Positions 42,752-49,761 of a stretch of 49,761 bases of DNA are shown here, in pieces. A model generated the notes under the pieces. The model was not told the origin of the DNA and searched no databases. It worked only from the letters and a program-made list of their open reading frames with translations. The stretch comes from Nitrospirota bacterium (GTDB lineage Bacteria; Nitrospirota; Thermodesulfovibrionia; Thermodesulfovibrionales; Magnetobacteriaceae), in contig JADFYB010000006.1 in NCBI GenBank assembly GCA_015233245.1, forward strand, positions 1 to 49,761, written 5' to 3'. Numbering within the stretch: position 1 is the first letter of the stretch; every line of letters begins with the position of its first letter. Both the position numbers and the translations under genes were made by a program.

Positions 42752-43213
42752 CTACAGCATATCCAGCATCATGACAAGAGCGTCTTCTACCGGTTTAAAG
42801 TAGTAATCCTTTCTGATATGCAGGCATCTGAAATTATGTTTTTTGTAAAATTCAATTGCAGAGGAATTTGACAGCCTTGCTTCAAGGAATATTTTACCCG
42901 TGAATTTGTGCTGCTTTAAAGCCGTGAAAAGTGCGTTAAGAAGGGCTGTGCCTATACCGCATCTTCTGTACTCTGTCAGTACTGCAAGCTTTAGGATTTG
43001 TGCTTCATCAAGTATCTCCTGAGCACAAAGATAGCCAATAATCACATCAACGTGTAAAACCACATAATTTATTGAATAATCATTTTCCAGCTCATGTTTA
43101 AATGACCGCTCAGTCCACGGACTGGGAAAAGATAGTTTCTCTATAGCTCCGACGCTTGTAACGTCACTGTAGTCCATGGTACGGATAATGGTTTGAATAT
43201 TTTTTTTAGCCAT
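42752..43213 (-). CDS. rimI: ribosomal-protein-S18-alanine N-acetyltransferase RimI-like
   Basis: This is a 153-residue GNAT protein. The substrate-side SFPSPWTERSFKHELENDYS is typical of RimI. The acetyl-CoA P-loop follows as LKLAVLTEYRRCGIGTALLN, then IFLEARLSNSSAIEFYKKHN and the FRCLHIRKDYYFKPVEDALV end. It sits directly after tsaB, the usual partnership in bacteria. ATG start. Confidence 0.9.
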   Translation of the reverse strand: MAKKNIQTIIRTMDYSDVTSVGAIEKLSFPSPWTERSFKHELENDYSINYVVLHVDVIIGYLCAQEILDEAQILKLAVLTEYRRCGIGTALLNALFTALKQHKFTGKIFLEARLSNSSAIEFYKKHNFRCLHIRKDYYFKPVEDALVMMLDML

Positions 43214-43234
43214 GAGTTGTTATCCTTAGTGCGT

Positions 43235-43274
43235 GGGGTTGCTAACCCCCCTGCCGCCTGGGGTTGCTAACCCC
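43235..43274. repeat. tandem palindrome GGGGTTgctAACCCC x2
   Basis: The same 15-base palindrome occurs at 43235-43249 and 43260-43274, ten bases apart (CCTGCCGCCT between). It covers the last codons and stop of tsaB. A related AAGGGGGctaaCCCCCTT hairpin occurs near 46053. Confidence 0.6.
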
Positions 43275-43955
43275 TTGTGGACGTTTAAGATATAATGGTT
43301 TAAGTGTCATAGCATCAGAAACAGCACCGGCCTTTAGTTTCTTTAGTCCGTAAGCTGCTAAGGCAGCCGGTGATATGCTGTGGTGTTCGATGCCGGCAAA
43401 AAGTGCTTTATTATCAGTCAGTTGTTGTAACGTTTTTTTGTATTTAACGGAGGCATCGCCTGTAAAAATGACTTTCTCCTCTGCCGCTAATTTTTCACAA
43501 ATTTCACCGATTTTATAAACTCCGCATGCCACAATTTCATCTAAACTGCCACTGTCTCCTATGGAATATACAGCGCCGTATATGTCCTCTTTTCTTGCAT
43601 CAAGCAAAATGCAGACAGGATATTTGGTAAACGGGAAATTCAGAGCAAGTCCTTCAAAAGTGGATATAGAAATAACCGGTTTACCGCTGACAAGGGCAAA
43701 TCCTTTAACCGTGTTTATTCCAACCCTTAAGCCTGTAAAAGAGCCCGGGCCTGCCGCCGCAACATAGGCATCAACAGCGCTCAGCGTGGTATCAGATTCC
43801 TTAAGGATATAGTCAATGGCAGGCATCAGTTTTTCAGAATGGGTATTTTTGTTAGGCATAAGATTTACCCTCATATCTGCCATAAGACCTTTGTCAGAGT
43901 CAAAGACGGCGACACCGCCTACCGATGACGACGTATCTATGCTTAGTACCCTCAT
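43242..43955 (-). CDS. tsaB: tRNA t6A biosynthesis protein TsaB
   Basis: This is a 237-residue protein of the ASKHA fold. It begins MRVLSIDTSSSVGGVAVFDS and has HSEKLMPAIDYIL, AAGPGSFTGLRVGINTVKGF and KPVISISTFEGLALN. TsaB scaffolds TsaD in making N6-threonylcarbamoyladenosine in ANN-decoding tRNAs. The C-terminal residues (QGVSNPRRQGG) are encoded by an intergenic-type palindromic repeat, so the original end has been replaced or extended. Confidence 0.92.
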   Translation of the reverse strand: MRVLSIDTSSSVGGVAVFDSDKGLMADMRVNLMPNKNTHSEKLMPAIDYILKESDTTLSAVDAYVAAAGPGSFTGLRVGINTVKGFALVSGKPVISISTFEGLALNFPFTKYPVCILLDARKEDIYGAVYSIGDSGSLDEIVACGVYKIGEICEKLAAEEKVIFTGDASVKYKKTLQQLTDNKALFAGIEHHSISPAALAAYGLKKLKAGAVSDAMTLKPLYLKRPQGVSNPRRQGG

Positions 43956-44114
43956 TCAGTCTTATATTACAAAGTTATAGAGAAAACATCAAGTTTAACA
44001 GAAAGAGCTTAAATCAAATAATTTACTTTACTGTTTAGAACATGGTAATATTATCTTTAAACTTATGTTACTAATAATAAACGCCTGGCAATCTGAAACT
44101 ATAGGTACAAACAA

Positions 44115-46007
44115 GTGAAACCAATAAAATCAATAAAAACCAAACTTCTTATCAGAATAGTGATTTCTTTTATCATTATGTCTATAGTTGTGCAGGGGAT
44201 AGTGTTTGTGAGTTTCCGCGCGTTAAGTCTTGATACAGCCAAGGAGAAAGCTATGTCAGTAGCAGAGTTAATAAGGGATACTATAACATCTTTTATGGTC
44301 CTCGGTGTGTACGACAAAAGAGATGTGTTTATAGACAGGATAAAATACGCACGCGGCCTTAAAGAGGTTAAAATCATAAAGGGAAAGGCTGTGGTTGCCC
44401 AGTTTGGAAATTCAAAAGAAGTCAACAATACTACAAACATGATTGAAAAAGAAGTCCTTGAAACCGGTGCATTAAAATCTCACTTAAGTGAGAATCCTTC
44501 AGCAGTTCTGTACAGACTTGTAATCCCTTATAAAGCTACAACTACAGAACAGGTTAAATGTTTGAATTGCCATAAGGCTAAAGAGGGGGAGGTACTTGGC
44601 GCTGTTAGCATCATTATGGATTTGACAAACCAGCGCAAAGAAGGTGCAGCCACTATGTCATATATGATGGTAGTTTCCCTGATTTTTTCCTTTTGCACTC
44701 TGTACATAATTTACGTGTTTTTTAACCCCTATACAGAATTGTTTAAAAAGCTCAGGTCAGGATTTGAAAAAGCTCAGGAGGGGGATTTCGGTGAAAGGCT
44801 GTCTGTTCGGTTAATTGATGAGGCCGGTGATGTTGCAAGAGGTTTTAATACCATGGTGGAAAATCTCTCTAATGCCCTGTCTTTAATAAATCATAAAGTA
44901 TCCCTGCTAATAGGTTATCAAGTGGCAGGTTCAGGAAATGCCCTGAAAGATACATCTAAGACTGTTGATATGCTTATCAATATATATAATTTTAAAAGAA
45001 CGATAGAAAAGGACCAGAAAAAAACAGAGATATTTACAAGACTTGAGCAAATTCTTAATACTTTCGGGATTACTGAGTACTCAATCTATGAGGTCACACA
45101 ACGCAATAATACAATCACTACAATATCCGCTCGTAGTGATGTGTCTCAATCATATGGAGATAATAATGTCTTATGGTGTAATAATTTAATTACAGCTAAT
45201 GCACATGAGTGCAGGGCAAACAGAACCGGCAATATGGTAGATTCGAGGGATTTTCCAGTCATTTGCCCTCATTTCTGCACTGAAAACCAGGTACTAAAGG
45301 CACGAAAGGGACATTTCTGCATACCGGTTCATATCGGTGGTCAGGTTGGCGACGTGTTACAGATAGTTTATAACAATGACAGAGAAGATGAAGTTACAGG
45401 TGTGCTCCCATACATTAAGAGCTATTTGTTGGAGGGTGAGCCGGTGTTAGAGGCAAAGACCTTTATGGAACTTCTCAGAGAGCAGTCTTTAGTGGATCAA
45501 CTGACAGGTTTATACAACAGACGATATCTTGATGAGATTAGTGCCAATCTTTGCTCACAGGCTGTAAGAAGAAACACACTCCTTGGTATTCTGATGATTG
45601 ATATAGATTTCTTTAAACAAGTTAATGACACCTACGGCCACGATGCAGGAGATCAGGTGCTTAAGAGGATTGCAATGCTTATAAAAAGCATAGTGAGAAC
45701 CTCTGACATCGTAGTACGATATGGAGGGGAGGAAATTATAGTTCTTTTAGTAGATGTTGAGGCGGGAAAATCTTTTAAACTGGCTGAAAAGATAAGACAG
45801 AAAGTTCAGGATGAAATCATAGAGATTTCCGGGGAGGTACTTAGACGCACTGTAAGTATCGGCGTCAGTGAGTACTTAACACATGGGGATAAGTTTTGGC
45901 AATGTGTCAAATATGCTGATGCGGCTCTTTATAAAGCAAAAGAAAGCGGCAGAAACAGGGTAGTGGTGTATGAACATCAAACACAATCGCCAAAGGAAGA
46001 TATGTAA
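44115..46007 (+). CDS. membrane diguanylate cyclase with periplasmic CxxCH heme motif
   Basis: This 630-residue protein has membrane helix 1 (LLIRIVISFIIMSIVVQGIV), a periplasmic domain containing VKCLNCHKAKEGEVLGAVSI (c-type heme CxxCH, Cys149/Cys152/His153), helix 2 (about 187-207) and HAMP. A cysteine-rich GAF-like region follows (HECRANRTGNMV, VICPHFCTENQ), then GGDEF. The GGDEF active site is VRYGGEEIIVLL, and RTSD five residues before it is the c-di-GMP inhibitory site. It makes c-di-GMP, probably in response to a redox or small-ligand cue through heme. GTG start with a weak ribosome binding site. Confidence 0.9.
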   Translation: MKPIKSIKTKLLIRIVISFIIMSIVVQGIVFVSFRALSLDTAKEKAMSVAELIRDTITSFMVLGVYDKRDVFIDRIKYARGLKEVKIIKGKAVVAQFGNSKEVNNTTNMIEKEVLETGALKSHLSENPSAVLYRLVIPYKATTTEQVKCLNCHKAKEGEVLGAVSIIMDLTNQRKEGAATMSYMMVVSLIFSFCTLYIIYVFFNPYTELFKKLRSGFEKAQEGDFGERLSVRLIDEAGDVARGFNTMVENLSNALSLINHKVSLLIGYQVAGSGNALKDTSKTVDMLINIYNFKRTIEKDQKKTEIFTRLEQILNTFGITEYSIYEVTQRNNTITTISARSDVSQSYGDNNVLWCNNLITANAHECRANRTGNMVDSRDFPVICPHFCTENQVLKARKGHFCIPVHIGGQVGDVLQIVYNNDREDEVTGVLPYIKSYLLEGEPVLEAKTFMELLREQSLVDQLTGLYNRRYLDEISANLCSQAVRRNTLLGILMIDIDFFKQVNDTYGHDAGDQVLKRIAMLIKSIVRTSDIVVRYGGEEIIVLLVDVEAGKSFKLAEKIRQKVQDEIIEISGEVLRRTVSIGVSEYLTHGDKFWQCVKYADAALYKAKESGRNRVVVYEHQTQSPKEDM

Positions 46008-46009
46008 TC

Positions 46010-46095
46010 TAAGGGAAAGGGCTTTGCCCTTTCCCTTAAACCCTAATCCCACAAGGGGGCTAACCCCCTTGACCCCAGGTTTTTGGGTTAATGTT
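46010..46095. repeat. palindromic intergenic repeat element (copy 2), likely terminator
   Basis: TAAGGGAAAGGGC, loop TTT, GCCCTTTCCCTTA (46010-46038) is a perfect 13-bp hairpin right after the cyclase stop. AAACCC, a second hairpin AAGGGGG-ctaa-CCCCCTT (46053-46070), GACCCC, GGTTTTT and GGGTTA follow. The order of parts matches 15261-15360. The first hairpin may also end cyclase transcription. Confidence 0.6.
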
Positions 46096-46108
46096 TGTGA
46101 GGCTTAAC

Positions 46109-46276
46109 TTAGGTACTTTTAAGTAAAGCTGACTCTTTTACCTTTAACAAATTTTTTTGTAGTTTTTTAGATTTTTCTCTGATAAAATGAATCTGTTTTT
46201 CTACCGAAAGACCTTTTGTTTCTTCAAAATGTTTATCTCGAATGTTACGAACCATTTCAACTGCCTTCACTGCCAT
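46109..46276 (-). CDS. 55-aa helical protein, probable antitoxin partner of the PIN protein
   Basis: This is below the ORF-track cutoff. ATG at 46276 with a strong GGGAGGTGACATTAT upstream opens MAVKAVEMVRNIRDKHFEET, KGLSVEKQIHFIREKSKKLQ and KNLLKVKESALLKST. It is highly charged and all-helical. I recall similar VKAVEMVRxIRD...GLSxEEQIxF proteins beside PIN genes, which suggests an antitoxin, but this is from memory. It overlaps the 3' end of the PIN gene by 20 bases and is the downstream gene, so the toxin comes first. Confidence 0.65.
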   Translation of the reverse strand: MAVKAVEMVRNIRDKHFEETKGLSVEKQIHFIREKSKKLQKNLLKVKESALLKST

Positions 46277-46736
46277 ATAATGTCACCTCCCGTGGTGAAT
46301 AGATTAAAAGCTGTTTGTAACCCATTTCAAGATTTATGGCATTAAATCTCTGTATCTTTTTAAAATGAACAATATGTTTGAAATTCCAGCTAACTAATAA
46401 ATCTGCCTCGGCAATAGTTGCAACTGCTATATGGAGTGCATCGTTGTGGTAGTTCTGAGATAATATGTTATGGCTTAAGTAAGCGTCAGCCAGCTCTATT
46501 GCCTCTGTATTAACCATGCAAATTCCTTCAGTACATTGCCGAAACTCAGTGTATATATCTTTAACTTCATTCGGAGCATCCTGTATTTCTGCATCTATTA
46601 ATTCAGAAAGCAATAGAGTAAAAATCCCTGCTTTAAAATTGGAGAGAAGGCCTAGTGACCACTCTTGAAACTCTCTGTCACAACATCCACCTATTACAGA
46701 TGTATCAACATAAATAACAGCTTTCCTCATAATCAT
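46257..46736 (-). CDS. PIN-domain protein, probable VapC-type toxin
   Basis: This is a 159-residue PIN ribonuclease fold. The acidic metal-binding residues are visible: D in VIYVDTSVIGGCCD, E in LLLSELIDAEI, D in NYHNDALHIAVATIAEADLL and a further acidic residue near AEADLLVSWNFKHI. This layout with SWNFKHI is common in stand-alone PIN proteins. PIN toxins usually cleave tRNA or rRNA. ATG at 46736 or 46730. It overlaps the small helical gene. Confidence 0.85.
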   Translation of the reverse strand: MIMRKAVIYVDTSVIGGCCDREFQEWSLGLLSNFKAGIFTLLLSELIDAEIQDAPNEVKDIYTEFRQCTEGICMVNTEAIELADAYLSHNILSQNYHNDALHIAVATIAEADLLVSWNFKHIVHFKKIQRFNAINLEMGYKQLLIYSPREVTLYGSEGS

Positions 46737-46826
46737 ATTTTAGCATTATCAGTAACTAATAAGGAGAGAAATAATTCAGTACTGCAGGTCACTCAAATAT
46801 ATCACTGATGTTAACTTAAAGACCTT

Positions 46827-47795
46827 CTATGACTTTGGATACTGTTTTCCCATGTAGAAATCAAAAGTTTCAGAAAGTCCTGACTTTAAAGGATATAGCG
46901 GCCTCCAGCCAAGCACAGTTTCAGCCTTAGAAATGCTTAAGGTGCTTTTTCTTAAATCACCGGGGCGCGCAGGCCCCTTAGCTGGCACACTGAATCTGTC
47001 CTCTTTGGCATATCCTTTCTCTCTTGCACACTCAAGTATGGTTCTGTAAAGCTCTCCCGTTGTTGTCTCAACTGAGGTGCCTATGTTTATCACTTGCCCG
47101 GTGCCCTTTGTAAGTGTTGACAAGTTCGCTCTTACAATGTCTTTAACATAGCAGTAGTCTCGTATCATGCCGTCCGGTTCATCAGGAAAACTATAAATCA
47201 CAGGCAGTGTGCCGGATATAAGTTTTTCCATAAAAATAGCCACAACCCCTGCCTCAGCATGTGGTGTTTGTCTTTGTCCAAAAATATTGGCATATCTTAA
47301 TACCGTGTAATTAAGCCCATACTGATGGTAATAAAAATTCAAATAGTACTCGGCAGTTAGTTTGGTTATTGCATAGGGCGAAAGCGGAGTTGCAGGAGAT
47401 GTCTCGGTTGAAGGAGTATCTCCTGCCTCACCATAAACAGCACCACCTGAAGATATAAAAATAAACTTCTTTACACTAAACTTTACAGAGAGTTCAATAA
47501 TGTTTAAAAATCCTAAAACATTTACATTTGCATCAAACATTGGGTCATCTACTGAGGCAGGCACTGACATCTGCGCTCCATGGTGGTTCACTACGTCAGG
47601 TTTTTCTATCTCAAAGACTTTTGAGCATTCTTTGGAGCATAAATCCATTAGATAAAAATTTGCCTTTTTATTTATATTTTCTGCCTTGCCAGTACTTAAA
47701 TTATCAATTATAACGACCTCATGCCCCTCATCAATGTAGCCATCCACTACGTTTGAACCAATAAATCCGGCGCCTCCTGTCACAAGTATTTTCAT
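46827..47795 (-). CDS. NDP-sugar epimerase (UDP-glucose 4-epimerase-like)
   Basis: This is a 322-residue extended SDR: MKILVTGGAGFIGSNVVDGY, VVIIDNLSTGKAENINKKAN, FIFISSGGAVYGEAGDTPST. The catalytic LSPYAITKLTAEYYLNFYYH has intact YxxxK. NVGTSVETT-like INIGTSVETTTGELYRTILE follows. It could be a UDP-glucose or UDP-N-acetylglucosamine 4-epimerase. Since the next gene upstream makes UDP-galactofuranose, galactose supply fits. The ATG at 47795 with AAAGGAGAG is preferred; it starts 3 bases after the glf stop. Confidence 0.9.
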   Translation of the reverse strand: MKILVTGGAGFIGSNVVDGYIDEGHEVVIIDNLSTGKAENINKKANFYLMDLCSKECSKVFEIEKPDVVNHHGAQMSVPASVDDPMFDANVNVLGFLNIIELSVKFSVKKFIFISSGGAVYGEAGDTPSTETSPATPLSPYAITKLTAEYYLNFYYHQYGLNYTVLRYANIFGQRQTPHAEAGVVAIFMEKLISGTLPVIYSFPDEPDGMIRDYCYVKDIVRANLSTLTKGTGQVINIGTSVETTTGELYRTILECAREKGYAKEDRFSVPAKGPARPGDLRKSTLSISKAETVLGWRPLYPLKSGLSETFDFYMGKQYPKS

Positions 47796-47797
47796 GT

Positions 47798-48901
47798 TCA
47801 CTCTCCTTTAGCTATTGTTCCTACAAGGTCAAGAGCTTGCTTTATTGCCTGATCCATGTTGTAGTATCTGTACTGTGCAAGGCGTCCTGCAAAATATACA
47901 GTTTTTAATTTCTCTGCTTCTTTAGCGTAACGCTCATACTGTTTCCTTGCGTTTTCCATAGGCATCGGGTAGTATGGCTCTCCCTCTGCTTCAGGGTACT
48001 CTTTCACTATTGTCGTTTGGTGATGCTTTTGGTACGTAAAGTGCTTACTTTCAGTTATTTTTGTGTAACGGAAGTCATTTGGATAATTTACCACCGCCAC
48101 CTCCTGAAAGTACTCGGTGTCGTGCGTTTCAAACTCAAAACTTTGGCTTCGATACGGAAGTTTTCCGTGCATATGGTCAAAGAAATAATCCACAGGCCCG
48201 GTATAGATAATTTTATCAAATTTTACGCTCTCTAAAACATCCTTATAGTCGGTGTTCGTTATCACTGTTATATTTTTATGATTGAGAATTTTTTCAAACA
48301 GTTTAAAAAAACCCTCTTTCGGCATTCCCTGATGTTTATCGCTAAAGTACCTGTCATCGGTGTCATATCTAATGGGTATTCTGCTTGTCACCTCAGGAGA
48401 GAGTTCATCAGGATATACCCCCCACTGTTTAAATGTGTAGTTTTTAAAAAATTTTTCGTAGAAATATTCCCCCACTACTGACACAACAACATCGCGTGAG
48501 TTTTTGACCTCCGGAACCCTGATCCGCACAGTTTCAAAGTACGCTCTGAGTTCAGCCTCTGAAAACTGTTTACCCATCAATGCGTTCACAGTGGTGAGGT
48601 TTATGGGAATTGGCAGTATTTTTCCGTCAACACAGGTGCGTACCCTGTGGACATAATTGTTAAACTCTCCAAAACTCCTTACATAATCCCACACATCATC
48701 GTAGTTTGTGTGAAAGCAATGTGCTCCGTACTTGTGAACCAAAATACCGGCATCATCATAGAAATCATAAGCATTGCCACCGATATGGCCGCGTTTTTCA
48801 ACAAGCAGGACTTTTTTATTAAGTTTGGAGGCAAGCCTCTCAGCGCTCACAGATCCTGCAAAACCAGCGCCTACTACAAGAAAATCATATCTTTCCGGCA
48901 A
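47798..48901 (-). CDS. glf: UDP-galactopyranose mutase
   Basis: This is a 367-residue flavoenzyme converting UDP-galactopyranose to UDP-galactofuranose. The FAD motif is YDFLVVGAGFAGSVSAERLA, and VEKRGHIGGNAYDFYDDAGI and YGAHCFHTNYDDVWDYVRSF are signature stretches. TFKQWGVYPDELSPEVTSRI and the C-terminal AGRLAQYRYYNMDQAIKQAL are also typical. It implies galactofuranose in surface polysaccharide. ATG start; the next gene (epimerase) follows immediately. Confidence 0.95.
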   Translation of the reverse strand: MPERYDFLVVGAGFAGSVSAERLASKLNKKVLLVEKRGHIGGNAYDFYDDAGILVHKYGAHCFHTNYDDVWDYVRSFGEFNNYVHRVRTCVDGKILPIPINLTTVNALMGKQFSEAELRAYFETVRIRVPEVKNSRDVVVSVVGEYFYEKFFKNYTFKQWGVYPDELSPEVTSRIPIRYDTDDRYFSDKHQGMPKEGFFKLFEKILNHKNITVITNTDYKDVLESVKFDKIIYTGPVDYFFDHMHGKLPYRSQSFEFETHDTEYFQEVAVVNYPNDFRYTKITESKHFTYQKHHQTTIVKEYPEAEGEPYYPMPMENARKQYERYAKEAEKLKTVYFAGRLAQYRYYNMDQAIKQALDLVGTIAKGE

Positions 48902-48954
48902 AACTCTTTCCTTTTGAGAAACACATTCTAAAAAAAAAATCTAACAACATATGG

Positions 48955-49010
48955 ACACAGATACACACAGATAAGTAAAAAAAATAATAATCTGTGTTTA
49001 TCTGTGGTTT
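48955..49010. repeat. ATCTGTGG inverted repeat, copy B
   Basis: ACACAGATACACACAGATA is mirrored by AATCTGTGTTTATCTGTGGTTT after about 15 A/T bases. It lies in the gap between rmlD and glf. The pattern is shared with copies near 25076 and 40157. Confidence 0.55.
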
Positions 49011-49020
49011 ATTCCTTAGT

Positions 49021-49761
49021 TCAGGCATCCGCATCAATTTTAAGATAATTTTCCAGTGCCGTTTCCCATCTGACGGGTTTAAACCCTGTACAAAGCACAG
49101 TCTGGCTAAGGTCAAGAACTGAATAGGCGGGTCTTTTGGCTGCTGTGGGAAACTCTGCTGTTGTTATTGCTCTGACAGGAGTGGTTATCCCTTTGAGTTT
49201 TAGTATCTCTACGGCAAAACGATGCCAGCTAATACCTCCGTCTGTCTCATCAGTTACATGATAGATGCCGAATTTACCGCTTTCTACCACACATCTTATT
49301 CCCTCTGATAAGCTGACAGTCCACGTAGGAGAGCCTGTCTGGTCAGCCACCACAGTAAGTTCACTCCTTTGGCGCGAGAGCCTCAGCATTGTCTTAACAA
49401 AGTTATTGCCATATTTTCCATAAAGCCAGCTGGTTCTGATAATGTAAAACTTATTTAAGAGCCAAGTTATGTACTTTTCACCGGCAAGTTTTGTAAAACC
49501 GTAGTGGTCAACCGGAGCTGTTTCATCAAAAGGATTGTAGGGAGTTTTCTTTGTTGGGCAGCCCGGTCCTCCAAACACGTAATCCGTGCTTATATGACAC
49601 AGGGGAATATCTCTTTCGTTACAAACGATACATAGATTTTGGACACCGAGAGCATTAATTATCATAGCAAGGTCACGTTCAGTTTCAGCCTTATCAACAT
49701 TTGTATATGCGGCGCAATTAACTATAATGTTGGGTTTAAGCTTTTCAACACTCTCTCTTAT
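49021..49761 (-). CDS. rfbD: dTDP-4-dehydrorhamnose reductase, N-terminus outside window
   Basis: The frame is open to the window end; upstream of the tracked ATG it reads RESVEKLKPNIIVNCAAYTN and VDKAETERDLA, the usual RmlD sequence. The catalytic region follows as HISTDYVFGG and PVDHYGFTKLAGEKYI (YxxxK), then RTSWLYGKYGNNFVKTMLRL and the substrate region LTVVADQTGSPTW. About 246 of 285-300 residues are present; the NAD(P) loop is missing. It completes dTDP-L-rhamnose synthesis. Other rml genes are probably just beyond the window. Confidence 0.92.
   Translation of the reverse strand: MRESVEKLKPNIIVNCAAYTNVDKAETERDLAMIINALGVQNLCIVCNERDIPLCHISTDYVFGGPGCPTKKTPYNPFDETAPVDHYGFTKLAGEKYITWLLNKFYIIRTSWLYGKYGNNFVKTMLRLSRQRSELTVVADQTGSPTWTVSLSEGIRCVVESGKFGIYHVTDETDGGISWHRFAVEILKLKGITTPVRAITTAEFPTAAKRPAYSVLDLSQTVLCTGFKPVRWETALENYLKIDADA

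Noticed and set aside
1-49761. CRISPR array, rRNA operon, prophage or complete insertion sequence
   Set aside because: No regularly spaced direct repeats, rRNA sequence, phage genes or intact transposase were seen; only a nuclease-family remnant and short palindromic repeats.

Overview
This window is a piece of a bacterial chromosome, most likely from the Nitrospirota (Thermodesulfovibrionia, perhaps near the magnetotactic lineages). That placement is an inference from gene content, zinc-ribbon ribosomal proteins, Nitrospirota-like sensor proteins and a selenocysteine gene; no marker search was run. There is no phage or plasmid signature.

Region 1 (1-11577, + strand) is the S10-spc-alpha ribosomal block, entered inside rplV and running rpsC-rplP-rpmC-rpsQ-rplN-rplX-rplE-rpsN-rpsH-rplF-rplR-rpsE-rpmD-rplO-secY-map-infA-rpmJ-rpsM-rpsK-rpsD-rpoA-rplQ. 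adk is absent between secY and map. Directly coupled to rplQ is a tiny membrane ORF whose in-frame UGA is followed by a hairpin that fits the bacterial SECIS model. Read through, it gives a 55-residue candidate selenoprotein. selA lies 26 kb away in the same window.

Region 2 (11644-22946) holds a secreted deacetylase-like protein, then thrS-infC (+). Both appear to start with rare AUN codons (AUU and AUA). A nuclease remnant, two secreted hydrolases and a 59-aa conserved protein follow. Then rpmI-rplT-pheS-pheT lies on the minus strand. The usual thrS-infC-rpmI-rplT-pheS-pheT string is therefore split and its second half inverted. PheT lacks its tRNA-binding OB (EMAP) domain.

Region 3 (23017-31972) is mixed: ApbE, RlpA, a degenerate receiver, DedA, an amino-acid permease, tRNA-Arg(CCU), and a DUF5678/retropepsin-SEC-C pair. 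It also has a motility-linked set: FliW, a SprA-like metalloprotease, an EF-hand protein and a 76-aa peptide. Three sites of the form TAAAGTTT-N12-RCCGA, resembling sigma-28 promoters, precede the 76-aa gene, fliW and the EF-hand gene. Two of the proteins share an N-terminal MSV(N/D)S(I/V) and a C-terminal I-x-IYA.

Region 4 (32035-39984) has an epimerase-like protein, a UspA-SulP pair, an ATP-grasp enzyme, then selA, a prohibitin-like protein and purQ on the minus strand.

Region 5 (40116-49761) has CheW and a chemoreceptor, RimI and TsaB, a heme-motif diguanylate cyclase, a PIN-domain toxin with a small downstream partner, and surface-sugar genes (an NDP-sugar epimerase, UDP-galactopyranose mutase, and RmlD cut by the window end). 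Several short palindromic repeat families are scattered through the intergenic spaces.
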